This document shows, in pieces, positions 47,974-62,200 of a stretch of 64,000 nt of DNA; the stretch's first letter is position 1; each line of letters opens with the position of its first letter. The DNA lies in the NCBI GenBank assembly GCA_014925825.1, contig JACGCK010000004.1, positions 868,001 to 932,000 of the forward strand, read 5' to 3'. A program made the position numbers and the translations under genes. Source of the stretch: Pholiota molesta. Lineage: Eukaryota > Basidiomycota > Agaricomycetes > Agaricales > Strophariaceae. The notes beneath the pieces are model-generated. The model ran no database searches. It worked only from the letters and a program-made list of their open reading frames with translations, and was not told the DNA's origin.

Positions 47974-50900
47974 ATGAACGTCGCTGCCCTCCTCCAGGAC
48001 TCGCCCTCCGACGATCGTCGCAGGGCCTCCACCAACCCGAGCCACCAGCCCCCGCAGCCCCACCCACGCTCACCACACCCGCCCAACGATGGGCCCCCAC
48101 CACAGCAGCCGCCGTCGCCCCAGTGGCCGCGTGCCAGTGCCAGTAGCTCGAGGACGCAGAATTGGCCGCCGCCCTTCATCCGCCCTGCCAGCACGCACTC
48201 GGACAGCGCACCTCCCAAAGACCCCGCATGGTCTCCGGTGGCGGGCCACGCATCACCCAAGCCCTATTATTCGTTGCTCGACAACCGCACCATCCCACCC
48301 CCGCCCTCGACCAGCCTGCTCCAGCGCAGCAGGGCCGGCTCGCAGTCCTCGGCTCACCCCCACACCCCGAGTCCTGCCGCCGGGGGCCCGTACGCGAAGC
48401 CGCCGTCATCGTCATCGTCGCCCTCGACGCCCTTCCACCCGCACCCGCACCCGCCCTCGCCTCGCCAGCCCCGCTTGCCAGCCAACACTAGCTCTCCACG
48501 CGTCCATCCCTCGCTCTCCTCCACCGGGTCCTCCTTCCCTGCTCCGCTCGCCCACATTTCCCCGGCCGCGCCCCCCACGCGCCCAGGCCCAGCAGAGCCC
48601 CTTTTAGGCGCAGATAGCACCGGGGGCCCGCCGCCAGGGGCTGTCTGGGGGCATCCGAACGGTGTGACCGGTCACGTGATGGGAAGCAACAATTTGAATC
48701 TGATGGACCGTCACAATATTTCCACGGGTCCCGCATTGGCGGGACGGTTCCTCCGACATCGTCTCTGAACAGCACCACCTCGGGCCCCCTCTCAGCACGT
48801 CATACCGCCATCCAGCCGACCTCACCCATGGATGGCATGCGCGATACTAGGGAGCGAGAACGCGAAGCGAGGGACAGGGACTGGGAGAGGGAGCGAGATT
48901 GGGAGAGAGAGAATCTGAGGGAGAGGGAGAGGATGCAGGCGAAAGACATGGGCGCCCCCCGCGATCTGGTACGGGACCGGGCGGATAGCCTTGGGCAGCG
49001 GGAGAGGGAGCGAGAGAGAACTGTCGACGATAAACGTCGCCGCCCATCAAACGCCGCCTCTAGCGCTCTGGTTGGACCTGGTACTGGCGGTCCGCCCCCA
49101 TATTTGCTCTCAAGTGCGTTTGCTTTTTCTTTTACTTGTTTGATTTTCACTGCTTTTCTCCAAATTTTGGGATTGAGTATGGTATGCGCACTGTTATACA
49201 GAAGCGGCACCAACATTATCATCGCATTATTGAACCGTTCTGCGCCACCCCTTTCATATTTCTAGTTCGATTGGTTTCATTAAATTTTTACCCTCCATCT
49301 AATGTTGGTGTCTAGAATCTGATTGACATCTTACTTTATTCCACAGATGACAACAAACCCGCGCACTCACATATGGACGGCGCCCGACCCTCATTATCCC
49401 CATCCATTCCCGCCCGCACCCAACATCACCCATCACTATCTACCAGCAGCACTGGCAACATCAATATGTCTTCTTCCACATCAGGCCGCATGCATACTCC
49501 GCCCCCCATGGCACGGCGGTCGAGCGGCGCCTCGCGCGACGCGGACGCGGACGTAATTCCACGCGAGCGCGATCCAAGAGACATTAGGGATCCCCGCGAC
49601 ATGCGGGATATGAGAGACCCAAGGGATATAGGCCTACGTGACCCGCGCGACATGCGCGACCCTCGAGATATAGGTGCTCGCGACCCGCGGGATATCCGCG
49701 AAAGGGAGCGCGAGCCCCGACTTCGCGAAATGGAATTGAGGGGTGGGCCTCCGGACAGGGATGCAGGTCTCAGAGAGAGGGAGTTCAGAGAAAGGGAGTT
49801 GCGGGAAAGAGATCTCTTGAGGGACAGAGAGCTGCGGGAAAGGAAATTGCGAGATAGGGAGCTAGATCGGGAACTGCGGGACAGAGAGCTGCGAGAGCGC
49901 GATCGCGATTTCTTCAAGGAGCGTGAGGCGCGCGACTATCTTCGCGAGCGCGGTGCACCTCCGCCCCCTGCGCCTGTTTCTGCGCCGTTGTCTGCGTCTG
50001 CGGGTCTTTCGCCGTCTTCATACCTTCCGCCACCGGGATCGGCTGCCGCCAGTGCGCGCGACCGCGAACAGCAACAAAGAGACCGCGAACGGGACATACA
50101 TAGAGAACGTGAGCGCGAACGCGATCGCGCAGATATGGAGCTCATTCGCGCCGTGGCGACATCGCGCCAGCAGCAAATTGGTGGCCTGCCCGGTCCACAG
50201 CAGGTGCCGTCACAGCAGCAGCAGCAGCAGCAGCAAGGTTCTCAGCAACAACAGCAGTCTATGCAGCAACAGCGCGACCGCGAACGAGAGTCGCGGCCCC
50301 CGATCGGCCCAGGCGTCATACCCTCCGGCCCTCCACCCCCACTTCCCTCTTCATCCATCGGCGGCGGCCCCTCCAGCGCGCAGGCACCCATGGCAGCGGG
50401 CGAGCGCCGACAGGGCTCGCCGGAAGGCGTGATGCTCAAGCATGTGCAGTACGAGCGCGACCGGTTGGACCATGAGCGCGAGCGCGACAGAGAACGGGCG
50501 GACAGAGAGCGCGAGCGGGAACGGATAGACAGGGATCGCGAGCGAGAGCGGCTTGACAGAGAACGGGCGGACAGAGAGCGCATGGAAAGGGACAGAGAGC
50601 GTATGGAGCGCGAGCGGGTGGAGAGGGATAGGAAGGAGCGCGAGTGGGTGGAGCGTGATAGGGATAACAGAGAGAGGGAAAGGGCACCGGCACCAGGCAC
50701 GGGAACTAGGCCGGCCGGGTCCGGCGCATATCCGCCACCGCCGTCTGCCAGTGGCGCCGCCGGGTCTGGAGGTGGCGCTGCGCTGCCACGCGACCGGCGC
50801 GACCGAGAACGCGAGCAGCCGCTTTCGAACCCGCACCCGTTTATCCATCCCCAGGGCCACTTGCACCAGCACCCGTCGCAGTCGCAATCTCAGTCATCGC

Positions 50901-53900
50901 AGCAAGCTCAAGCCCACCACCCACAGCCGCCCCCACACCCATCCCACCCAAGCCACTCGCACATCCACCCTGGCCACGCGCACGCGTACAACGAGCCGCG
51001 CTCACACGGGCAGCCGCCGTCGCGCCAGGCCTCGACCGCGCCCCCTCCTTTCACTTCGTCCGCGTCTGGCGGCGCGGCCTCGTCGCACTCGCCCCCCTCC
51101 GGCGCGCCGCAGTCGATGAGTGGAATTTCCGCCGCCCTGCCATCCGCATCGACCTCTTCGAACGCGAACCCGGGTACCACTGCCAATGCTGCTTCTGCGC
51201 CAGGGGCCGGCCCCCCGCCGCAGAAGCTGTTCCAGACGCAGTTTCATACGCAGTTCGTGCCGGGCTTGCACCAGCAGCGCATGGATCCCTCTGGCGCCGG
51301 GCCTGCAGGTGGTGTCGTTCTCGGTGGTGACAGGGAGAGAGGACGAGATGCTGATAGAGACGGCAGAGACCTAGCAGGCTCCAGGCTGGGATCGCCGGTG
51401 CCTATGAGTATGAGTGGCGCCGTTGGGCCTGGGTTGGGCCTGGGATGCCGGGGGATAAGAGAGAGCGGGAGGGCGCGATGGAAAGGGATGGGAAGCGGTC
51501 GGGCAGAAGTAGTGTGGTGGGCAAGGACGAGAGAGAGAGGGACAGAGAGAGGCTGCGCGATCGGCATAGAGAGATTGGACGCGAGAAGGGACGCGAGATG
51601 TATGCACAGGCGCTCAAGCCTGGCGGAGAGAGGGAGCGGGATAAAGACCGAGAGCACGAGCGCAGCAGGGACCGCGATCGTCGCGCGGATGAAGGCATGT
51701 ACGGCGAGCCCGGTATGGGATATCCTCCGCATCCGCGCATGTCGGCGTCGGCACAGATGCATCTCGATCAACAGCAGAAGCAGCAGCTTGGATACCATCC
51801 CCAGCACCAAGCGCGACTGTCATCGTCGTCGCAGCACCCAGGACAGCCGCTCCATCCCGACTCGATGATGGTCGACGACCATCCGCCACCGCCAATGAGC
51901 CATCCTGGGCTCTATCCTATGCACGGCGCGCCGCACGCATACGGCCCCAACCCGACTGTCAGTCCGGACTTCGGGCCGCACGGACACCAGCTCCGCGAGC
52001 GCGATAGGCGAGACAGAGACAGGGACAGAGACGACCGTGACGTGGACATGAGCGACGCGGCGGCGCACGAGGCGCAGATGCAAATGCAGAACCAGCAGTG
52101 GCACATGATGGCACATCCCGGTCAACAGCAACAGCATCACGTCCGTGGGCCGTCTGGCGGTGGGGGTACGCACGGGACGATTGGCCTGGGTATGCCAGAG
52201 GAAGTGTGGTACGATGCTGGACCCCCTTCAACGCTCGGGCATGGGCCAGGCGCTGAGTATCCTATGACGAGGCGCGATAGAGAGAGGGAAAGAGACAGAA
52301 TTGAGAGAGAGCGCGAGTATCAAGACACCCAACGCGGCCACCCGCTTCCACATCTGCATATCCATTCGCACCAGCAACAGCAACTCCAGATCCAGCAGGA
52401 GCAACAACAACAACAGCAAGGTCTGCCACCGCATCTGCTACCGCAAGCGCTTGGCCAACCAAGGATGCCCAGTCATGTACCGCCACCGTTGCATAGTGCG
52501 GACTCGGAGCTGATGCTGCAGGACGAAGACGAATACCTCGCGGACGAGTGGGATGAATGGCGTGCGGATGCCGATGGCGAAAGCAAGCGTGCGCGTGTCC
52601 GCGTAGACTGGGCACATGGGTTACCCCAAGCTACCGTTCCCTTATTTCTTCGAATTGGGCGACGGGCTCGTGGGCTGAAGGACGAGAGAGGAAAAAGAGA
52701 GAAAAGAAAAAGACAGACTAGAGAGAGAGCGTCAGGAGGCGGAAAGGGTGGAAAAGGAGAGAGCAGAGAAGGAGAGAAAAGAAAGGCGGAAAGGGAGCAG
52801 AAGGAGAAAGAGGAAAAGGAAAAGAGGAGAAGGAGGCGAGAGAACAGGCGGAGAAGGAGAGAGAGGAGCTGGAGGCAAAGGCAGCGAGGTAGCCAGCATG
52901 GAAGAAGGTGAGATCGACGAGGAAGAGGAAAAGGCCAAGACGGCCATATGGGAGGCAGAGAAGCAGGCCGGAAATTGGAGGAGGAGGAAAGGCGAAAGAG
53001 CAGGAGAAAGTGCAGAGAAACAGAAGCAGGAGAAAGCGGCATCCGAAAAGCTGGAAGAGAAAGCCAAGCAGTCTCCCAGCATCCTATCGCCACCGTCGTC
53101 TGCTCCTATTGTCGCTTCTGCGTCTGCACTCCTCGATGATTCATTACCCGAACCTCAACAACCCCCACTCGACCTTGAGACCCGTACGACCATTCTCATT
53201 CCGAATGGTTTCATACCCACTGAGAAACCGCTTCGTCCGCGAATTTGGGGCGGTGGTGGGTTTGATCCAAACCCGCATCCACGACCACCTTTACCCATGC
53301 GCTCGCGCTCTGGGCGCAAAGGCAAAGTTGGTGCCAGCGCCAATGGCAAACGCACACGACCTCCACTTTCAGCCAAGACAAGCCACAATGCCAACAGCGC
53401 GGACCCCAGCAGCGCGTCGGGCAGCATTACACTCAACGGCAAGCCTCGTCAACAAAGCATGCGCTCGCGCCGAACGCGTCGGGTATATACCGATGACTCT
53501 GATGTCTTCTTGTGCGCAGTGCACTCCGGCTGGCTTACGTGGAGTGGAGCGAGAAAAGCTCGTGCACGCGGTCGCGACCTCCGGATCGAGGTGCGCGTAC
53601 TACGGTGTGCTGGCACTGGCCTCATAGTCTCTTCGCTCGCGGAGCCGGTGCGCGGGGCTACCAGGGCTCCTGGTGATCCAGAGATTGTGCGCGAGGAGAT
53701 CGTGGGTCGTTTCGTCGGTGGATATGGCGAAAAGTGTTTAACCCACTTGGGCAGAGCGGGCGAGTAGCTGGCGAGGAGGGCGAAGAAGGTTTTGGCGCTA
53801 CTGATGGCCTTGGCCTTGACGCAGGCGTAGACAGTGAATTGCTATATGATGACCCTGAAGACGATGGTCGCTGTCTTGTCAGCGCTGCGTGGGGCACTGG

Positions 53901-55392
53901 TCATGATGGAAGTGCGATTGAGATCGTTGGAGTTGAATTTGTTGAGGTCAGTATTCACGTTTTTTTTTGAATGCATTGTCTTATATTGCGTCTTGTACTT
54001 ATTTGCTTTTCTCAACAGCGAGGCACCGCACACAAAGCTCCTGGTGTTGGTCGGCGAAATCGTGCTCAACGGCTTCTGGAATATGCTGAACGACGTACTT
54101 CTGTTCTTGGCCATCAAGTTGGTTGTAATCCTTTGAATCGCACCCTAGCTGGTCGCAAACGCCGCCGCGGATGGGATGGATGGCCTGTTCAACCGAGAAG
54201 ACTGCCCAATGCCACTATGTTAGACATCATACTCGAGGAGCCTGATGAAGCAGAGGAAGAGGAAGATGATGGCAGACCTAAGAAGAAGACAAAGGTCCAA
54301 GAAGAGGAGGAGAAGCTCATGGAAACGCGGACTTTGACCTTTGGGATAGGGGCAAACGCTGACTTGCGTATTGGGTATGTATCAATACTTCGCCTGATTC
54401 TCATCCATTATTCACAAATTTGTTCTCAAAGATACAAATACGTCCCAACTATGTTGAAGGAGATCCTCTTTCCATCTGCTCGTTCCCCCGTTGTGGATGC
54501 TGCTTTCTCTCGAAAACGTCGACATGTTCAGGAGATTGAAGACATTGAGATGGCCAGTGTGGAAACGCCAATGATTACTAGTGCCATTTCTACCCTTAGG
54601 ACTCAACGCACTGTTTTCGATCTTGGTCGATCCGTGATCCTTGAAACCGCGAAGGAAAGCTATCTATTCTCACCATCCATCCCTGCCGCTTCAGATGGAC
54701 CTATAGAACTGCCCAAAGAAAGAGCCTACGAACTTGCATTGATATTGGAGACAGAAACAGAAGTTCTTGAAGAAGACCCAATCGGTACTGAAGGTGGTGA
54801 TAAACCGCTTGAACAAGTGGGAAAACCGGCAGACGCTACCGAACAATCTTCTAGACCAGATTCTAACAAGGATGATCTGTCAATATCCAAGCCTTTGCCA
54901 GCTTTTGGTGAAGGTCGTACTACAGCCTTCTCACACCCCACGTCTTTATCTCCCTCAAAAACTCTTCTTGGTGAATCATCAGTTGAACTCGCTGATAAGT
55001 CGTCCCCTTCTCTCCCCACCTCTACTTCAGCTGTTGCGCCGATTACCTCTCTGCGCGTTACTACGCCTCCGCCACGCAGTATATCACCCTCGCGTGCTTC
55101 ACCTGTACATTCTCCCGAACCAGAAGTAAAAGATCCATCTATGTCATCGCCATCTTATGTATATCGCCGCCGCTCTATCACTACGGAAGACGAAGTCGAG
55201 GCGGACAAGATTACAATGCTTCCTGTGCAAGTCTTGCAGCGCAATATGACAGAAAACATGTTTCGATTCACTGATGACGGCGTGTACGTGCAGGACGGTT
55301 CCGCTTCTGATGGGATGGAGACGGAGTGGGTTATTCAAGTCAAAAACTGGAAGTGGGCACCTAACCACAGAGGCGCCAGGGAGAAGGTTTAA
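47974..55392 (+). CDS. RXT3: Rxt3-like subunit of the Rpd3L histone deacetylase complex
   Basis: A very long nuclear protein, roughly 2,300 residues. ATG 47974 (MNVAALLQDSPSDDRRRAS) opens a Pro/Ser/His-rich region. From about 48830 to 52330 come mixed-charge blocks of Arg-Glu and Arg-Asp repeats (RERERMQAKD, ERDRERADRERERERIDR, DPRDMRDPRDIG), broken by Gln and His/Pro runs. A Lys/Glu coiled segment follows, then the Rxt3 domain: TTILIPNGFIPTEKPLRPRI, WGGGGFDPNPH, RRVYTDDSDVFLCAVHSGWL, RARGRDLRIEVRVLRC. C-terminal conserved blocks are SAIEIVGVEFVERGTAH, NPLNRTLAGRKRRRGWDG and LKEILFPSARSPVVD, then a Ser/Pro linker and a terminal motif NMTENMFRFTDDGVYVQDG. TAA is at 55390-55392. Introns lie at about 49112..49347, 53949..54018 and 54375..54430. 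Frame changes near 48751, 51440, 52670-52900 and 53730 break the open frame. Known of the family: Rxt3 is part of Rpd3L. Confidence 0.75.
48830..50690 (+). repeat. Arg-Glu / Arg-Asp coding repeats
   Basis: Low-complexity DNA encoding alternating Arg and acidic residues, with a DPRDMRD/DPRDIG subrepeat at 49570-49690, a Gln run at 50214-50240, and RERERD units around 50450-50690. It lies inside the RXT3-like gene. The minus strand reads as long Ser/Arg/Leu frames that are shadows. Confidence 0.75.
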
Positions 55393-56225
55393 TTATCGTT
55401 TTTTTTTCTGTTTGTATTGACTTTTCATCTTGCTGAGATGTGCTTAATTTTTATAACTGCTCCTATTTCTTCCTTTTTGTTATCCTAGATGCCTATACAT
55501 CTATACACTCATCGTCATGCATGGTTGTAATTTATGTAGTTTTTAGCTCTCTTCCACAATGTTTTACAGTTTATCGCTCTAGATCACTTTTTTATTTCCT
55601 CCAAATTGGAATTGGCATGCTTAGAAGACTTGTCTTTGGAATTCTGAACCCAACGACTTCGTACCAAGAAATTACATCGCCGTTTATGATTAGAACGCAG
55701 GCATGTCATAACTCCGGGATTAAAGATAAAATATATCAATCGAAGACCCATTTTAGTACATATGTACCGCCTGAAAATATGATAACCATTGAAATCAAGA
55801 GAAAGTCGGCATGCTATGAGATGCAGTTCCTCAATATGTTTATACAGAAGTCTCACCTCATCCTCGAGCTCACAACCATAAGCCATGTACCGGCAAGTAT
55901 ATCAATCCCTCCCGGCTTCCCTTTCTCAAGGTCTAGAATAATTGTTCCAATGCAAATGCGCTACATCACACAGATTTCACGCCCGCAGTCTCATTCTGCG
56001 TGTCAAGATCTTGTGCGTCGCCCACATCATCTGCTGGTCATTAACTCCACTGAATAAAAAAACTGTTGATGATGAAAGATAAACAAAATCTAGGGCGCAA
56101 GAGATTCATAGGAAACCAGAGTGTAAGGAAACATACAGCCACGCGTGTCCCTGAAACTAGGAGGTATGTAATTGAGATACAATAAAAGGTATAAGGCAAG
56201 TATAGATGATCGTCCAGAGATACGG
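55393..56225. other. Intergenic, convergent 3' regions
   Basis: AT-rich region between the convergent RXT3-like and RhoGEF genes. A 205-codon frame (55440..56057) lacks any domain and is not called. Confidence 0.4.
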
Positions 56226-59200
56226 TTACATATGATGGGAGCGCAAAGGCGGCGAACGTGGCGGTGAATAAGAGACAGGGAAGTATGGACCTGTTGTTGG
56301 TGAAGATAATGATCCAGGAAGATACAGTGGTATCGTCGGGAATAGTTCGAACACATGCTGCATGGTGCCGCGCGATGGTCGTCCATTCAGACCCGGTGGT
56401 TCAGCCATGTTCAGAACAGCATGCACTCGAGGTTCTTGAACATATGCTCTTCCGAGCCATCCTGTGGAACAATCGCTGAGCCTTCGTTAACGCTTCGACC
56501 ATCCCAAACACATCGAATTTCGTTTCCTTGGATGATTTGCGCTAACCGACCAGTTTCGAGATGACGGACCTCAATGAATCGTTGGTCGAAGAGCAATACG
56601 TACGGCGCATGCAGGGCTACCCGCTCAGCAGTACCTTCCCATTCGATAATCCCACCTTTTCGGCTAGGGTGACCTTGCCTGTTAACAAAAAGGCCCATTT
56701 CTAAAAAATTGACATGGATGAAATTTTCATACAAATAATATCAGAAGGAGACGCACCATCATAACAGAGGAGAATTCTTCTTCGCCGCACCGGAAGATAC
56801 CTAGTGGGCGGCAAGCATCACAGCGTTTGGTAACATGGGGGTAATTGGGATCATCCCGTTGAGGGATGTTGACGCTCTTATAGCTTTTGGGACCAGAATC
56901 AGATTTTAGCACGTCTTTGTCGACATGAAGGAGCTTACTCATTGAGGTCCATAATCATGAAGCCTTTCGCACATAGCACAGCGATTCTTGCCTTTAAGAA
57001 GATTAAATCATACGCGTCGGAGAATGAAAATTCTTTATAATTTCTGAACCATTCCGTCTTCTTTTTCAAATTGGGCATGAAGCCGCTACTGGCCTTCGGT
57101 CTTTCGTTGATTTTGTCGCTGACAGGTTCGATAGCATGAAATACGCTGTCATTATTCTGTTCAAGGCAAGAAATTAAGCCATTAGGGTCAGATATTGAAC
57201 TCAAGTCAACTTACGCCTCTTTTCTTCATGTAAATAACCAATGTCCTTCCATGAAGGATGCCAACACTGAAGAAATGGACATCTTTCCCGTGGATTTTTT
57301 GTGGTGTTTGAGAAGCATGTATACTGCCAGGTGTTGTAGGAACTAATGCTTCAAGATGATATGCGTAAAGAACCTAGGCACAGAGACATGGTGAAGGGCA
57401 TCCCGCTTTTCAAAGAAGCCTCGTACCTTGTCTGCCAAGACTATGAATAAGCCAAAATCATCCAAGATCGCGCATTGCGTAACCATCTTTAAATGCAAAC
57501 CCTTCGGAGTGCTGAGAAAATATGATATTAGCCTCCATGAAAATGGGCTCTTCTCGAGAACTAACATTTGGAATCGTGACGATAACCGATCCAGACACCC
57601 TCCGCACATCCGATCGCGACAAGGCCACGCCCGTCCGGGGTATCTAGCGCATTTCAATAATAAATAAAGAAGAGAAAGTGCCGACTTACTAAATGGTACA
57701 GAACAAGTGACCTTGCCAGTAAAAAAGGTTCCGTCTTGCCATACAGATGAAGTAGGGCCAATTGTCATCAATGGGAGTAAGAAGGTATCAACGCTGAGAC
57801 TTTCTATCTCGAAAACCTTATTGGCGTCCTGGACCACTTTGCGCAAGCCTTTAGATTCTTCAAGCTTTTGTTTCCACTCCAATCTAGCCGCAACAGATTC
57901 CGCATAGAGGATATAAATACCGTTGACTCCTAGTCGTCCATTATGGTGAATTGTGAAGGAAATAGTGCCCGCGATTCGGCGCCATCTGGACCACGCGAAG
58001 AAATACTCATGGCATCTACATGTCGTTCGTTACTGCCACTAGTACCATTGTGGCTCCAGAATGACCTAAGTAGACTTGTGCTTCTCTGTACAGGGGCATC
58101 ACCGAACTTGACCAATGTCAATAGTTCGAGGGGGATAGGCTGCATCAATGTTAGAAAGCAAATTTCGAGCGAAGAAGGAAATTGGACGAACTCTTCGATA
58201 AACTTGATATTTTGTTATGCCATCCTTTTCTCGAGGATGCGACATGACAACTGAGCAAGGTCGGTAAATATACGAACCAGAACACGAGAAAAAGCATTTA
58301 CAGTAATTGTCAAAGAGCATCACAAAAAGCTCGTCGTTGCCCCCGTCTGATACCAACTTTCCAGTGTGAATCAACGATCGCTGTTCATTCAAGAGATCCA
58401 AGTCCTAAAATAGGTTCAGCACAACAAATTCAAGAAATATGAAAATTCCTGACATACCACATTCTCGCCATTCTTAAGACGAGGTTAGAATTATATCTCC
58501 ATAACTCCACTTTTTGCTTTGACGATGCAACCCCTGGTTCCGTCTCTCTGCCCAATGCTTTGATCACGTCGATAACTTGTGGAATGGTTTCACGATCTTC
58601 AAAATATGAGGGAGTTTCGGTCAGAATTTGTTTCAAAAGAAGTTCATAGCGTAACAGCCGGGGGATCGGACGATTGATGAAGCTTTTCATATCGAGTCGA
58701 TGAGCGTCCGGATGCCGGATGGTATGCTATATATGAAACGTCAGCTCCCATACCGCAGATCAAGACATAGGTTTGTACTGACATTCACAAAGTCTTTGAA
58801 CGCAGGGTTGTTGGCCATCTCGTCGTCTATCCGATAGGCAGCTATGGGGTAGTTGGGGATATATTCCATATAAGCCTCTCTGAAATTCAAGGCAGCATCG
58901 AACACCTTTTCCGTGATGGAACGGATCTGGGGGTGCTCTTCGCGTTGTATCTCATGAAGGCTTTCCACTAGCCTCTTATGATGGGCGAGGAGTTCGCTGA
59001 AATTGTGGAACACATCATACAAGAATTGTTCAAGTCGCTTTGGGGGAATGATGGGAGGTTCTGCGTTGCGTAGTGGGCGCACGTACATCTACAGAAGACG
59101 TATAAGCTGCTCGTTCGGTTTCTCGGAGCAGAGAACTTACTGTCTCTATATTCTCCAAATCCCGCACATACGCCATTTCACCTTTGATCAATTCAAAGAT

Positions 59201-62200
59201 CACACTGCCTCTAATTAATCCAAGCCAGAGGGTAAATCGAGTGTATGCACTCACGATTGCCGTTTGCGTTCTTGGTTTGTAAGCCTCGCGATGTTATCCT
59301 CTGAGACCAAATCATGCCACTCCCATCTTCCTGTGCCACCCTTGCCCATAGCTGACTGGAAAGTCCGTAGTTGAGCCACACTTTGAAGATTTCGGATCGC
59401 ATCGATGGCTTCCCGCAGGTAGTCGCCATCTGGATTTGACTCTTCCGTCTCTCCATACACCGCATTCAATAGTACTGGGTATTTTTGTAGGTGCTCCGCC
59501 GGTCGTTGAGGTAATGCTTCAAATCGAGAAGACGAGGGCTCACGCCGGGGCGGGCGGCTAGTTGACGAGAACATTTCTACGGGCGGAAATAAAATCAAGT
59601 CAAAGTCAACTCGTTCAAAGCAAATATATACTAACCTCAACGAATAAGCGAAAATCGGTATTATGCTCGAGCTCCTCCTTCATGCGCTTTTCGGCCAAGG
59701 GATGTTGTCCAACATATTCAGGATAGACCGTCCTAAATTCAGTAGCTGCATCCAAGAAGATATCGCCTATGCTTTGGATGACTGGGTGCTGTTCTCGTTG
59801 ACGCACATACATAACCTCCAATAACCGACGATTGCACTCGCGGATTTCGAGTATATTTCCAAACACGTCCTCGATGAACTCATCCAAAATTAACGGCGTC
59901 ATGATCGGTGGATTGGCACTCCTTAGCGGCCGGATGAACACTGATTCGACAATGTCGAGATCGTCAATGTACTGCTCCTCTTTGCTGATGAGCTTGTGGA
60001 TGATGCTGTGGTGCAGGTTACAGTTGGCGTTTTATGTCAAATCAAAGCGAAAGACAGGCGTACGTTTGGCGATTGATTTCGTTCTCTGAGAGCGATGCCA
60101 AGACTTCCGATGGGACTTTCTTTGACCAATCTTCGCGCGTAGAACTAGCAGGCGTATCCATGATATCTGGCAATTTCATACCCTAATAATTACAACATGT
60201 GAGATGAGCCATGAGGAATTGAGAAATATTGAAACCAACCTTCCGAGGGCATCCATATGCATAGCAGCCAGCACCATCGCAACTTGCTACATAACACTTC
60301 GTTAGAATCGTGACCACTCCAGTGGGCAGCTCCGCTCGTTCAATTGGGGTATCTGATGGGCCCTCTTGATCATCCATGAACATATACACGTCCTCCACAC
60401 CATCTTGAAGCACCCTTGCGCCCCATTCCACCTCGTAGAAAAAGAGGGTCGTCTGTAAGCTGCGCGCGACCAAAATTGCGGCTCTTCGGTCTGACGCAAG
60501 TTGAGTCCATACTCTTGTGCCATTCCGCGTTGTATGATGGAGTGTAAGGTCGACTATAATCTTGATTAATGGCCGAATCCACAATAAGCGCCTGTATATG
60601 ATAAATGCACATACCACGATATCTTTGCCAGTGAACGCTCGGGGGTATTGGATACTACCCTTGACATGGGTACCACGCGGGACCAGATCACGGAGCTGCA
60701 CCGCAAGATGCGAGAGGAGTGATGGATTGATGAACCGCCGTTCGTCATCATCGTAGAGATCCTCTGCTTCTTCTTCGTGCAGCTCCAGATGTGTCCGTTG
60801 ATCGAAATTTGCAATAGCCTGGATGACATTGGTATTCCGGCGCGACAGGTCGCTGGGACCAGCTGCCCAGTCGTCATGGTCGTACGAGTCAGTAGTGTTC
60901 ACCCGCCTTGGGTTCACTGTTACTTCTACAAGATTAGTAACACTGCTGCGATAAAAGGATTCACGATCTTCAGTAGAGTCGCCTTCGTTAATTCGAGGGA
61001 AATCCGAGCCTGAGGGCGGGCGTAGCATAGGAAATTGACCTATAAAAGGGCATAAATTTTCATCTCGACATGAACAATCAAGTGCAGTTAGCCACTTACT
61101 CATGCTCAGCATAGTCCCTCCTTCGTTTGGATTCCACCTCTCTAATAGGGATATCATGGATGCACCGGATTGCGTACTATGATAACGCGAATCGACAACA
61201 GATTCTTCATAAGTTTCATCTGGAGGAGGAGCGGTATAGTCGTCTTCGTCGTTTTCAGGAAGAACCGGGGGATTGAAGTCGCGTTGCGAGAAGGGTAGAG
61301 CAGGTACAAATTCGACAGGCGGACTAAAGGCTATGGAGGCAGATGCATTTGGATCATCATGAGCTTTCTCGATGTAGCCCGGTAGGAATGCGCCTCCGTA
61401 TTGATCTGGAAATTCTGTTGAGGGAGACGTAGGAACTTCATCTTCCGCGTTCCACTGAGCTGCTTGCGATCCTGAAGGCCCAGCACCATTATCATCAGGT
61501 ACGGCTTCCAATGGATTCGAATATCGAGCAATTTGTGAAAAATCTCGGGATATTTTACGGCTCCTAGATCTTGACAATGCCGCTGTAGGAGTCGGTTGGG
61601 GTTGACTGAAATGTCATAAGGAAACAGTATTAATCAGGCTTGGGTATAGTCTTTGCATTTTGCTCAAACTCACGGTGTAGAAGGTCCTGCTGTAGAAGTT
61701 CCTGCTTGGGGCGTGGAAGGTTGGAGAGGTTGCTGTGAATTAGACTGGGAGACTGGCGGTGAACTTTGGGGGGTTGTTCCTGGTGGCCGCGGCAGGGGCC
61801 GTCGGCGCGGTGCAGCAGGGGGCGCGGGAGGAGGCGCTGATGGAGGCGCGGCAAGAGGCTCGGGACAGGGGCTTGGCACAACTGTAGGTTGTGGCGGCGG
61901 CGGCAGGATAGGTGGGTGTACAGAAAGAGGACTTGGGGTATCTGTCTTCTTATTAGTGGTAGCACATAGAAGAAACTTGGAAACGTACAGCCCTCGGTAT
62001 ATTGAGGTGAAGAAGGCGTAGAGTCGGTAAGCAACCCAGTAGTTACGGTGCTGGAGCTGTAGCGGGATTCCGGAACAGTTTCTTGGGAATACCGAGATCC
62101 CTCCACTGAACTTTCCGTCGGACTCCGTGAAAACCCTCGCATCACGTCTTCGTACAAGTCATTCAGGGCGTCGTCTCCAGGACTGGCAGGATAGGATTGA

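Noticed and set aside
49426..50700. Minus-strand Ser/Arg-rich frames resembling SR proteins
   Set aside because: They are the reverse reading of Arg-Glu/Arg-Asp codons in the RXT3-like gene.
55440..56057. A 205-codon plus-strand frame after the RXT3-like gene
   Set aside because: AT-rich, hydrophobic without pattern, no domain; it sits in the 3' region between convergent genes.
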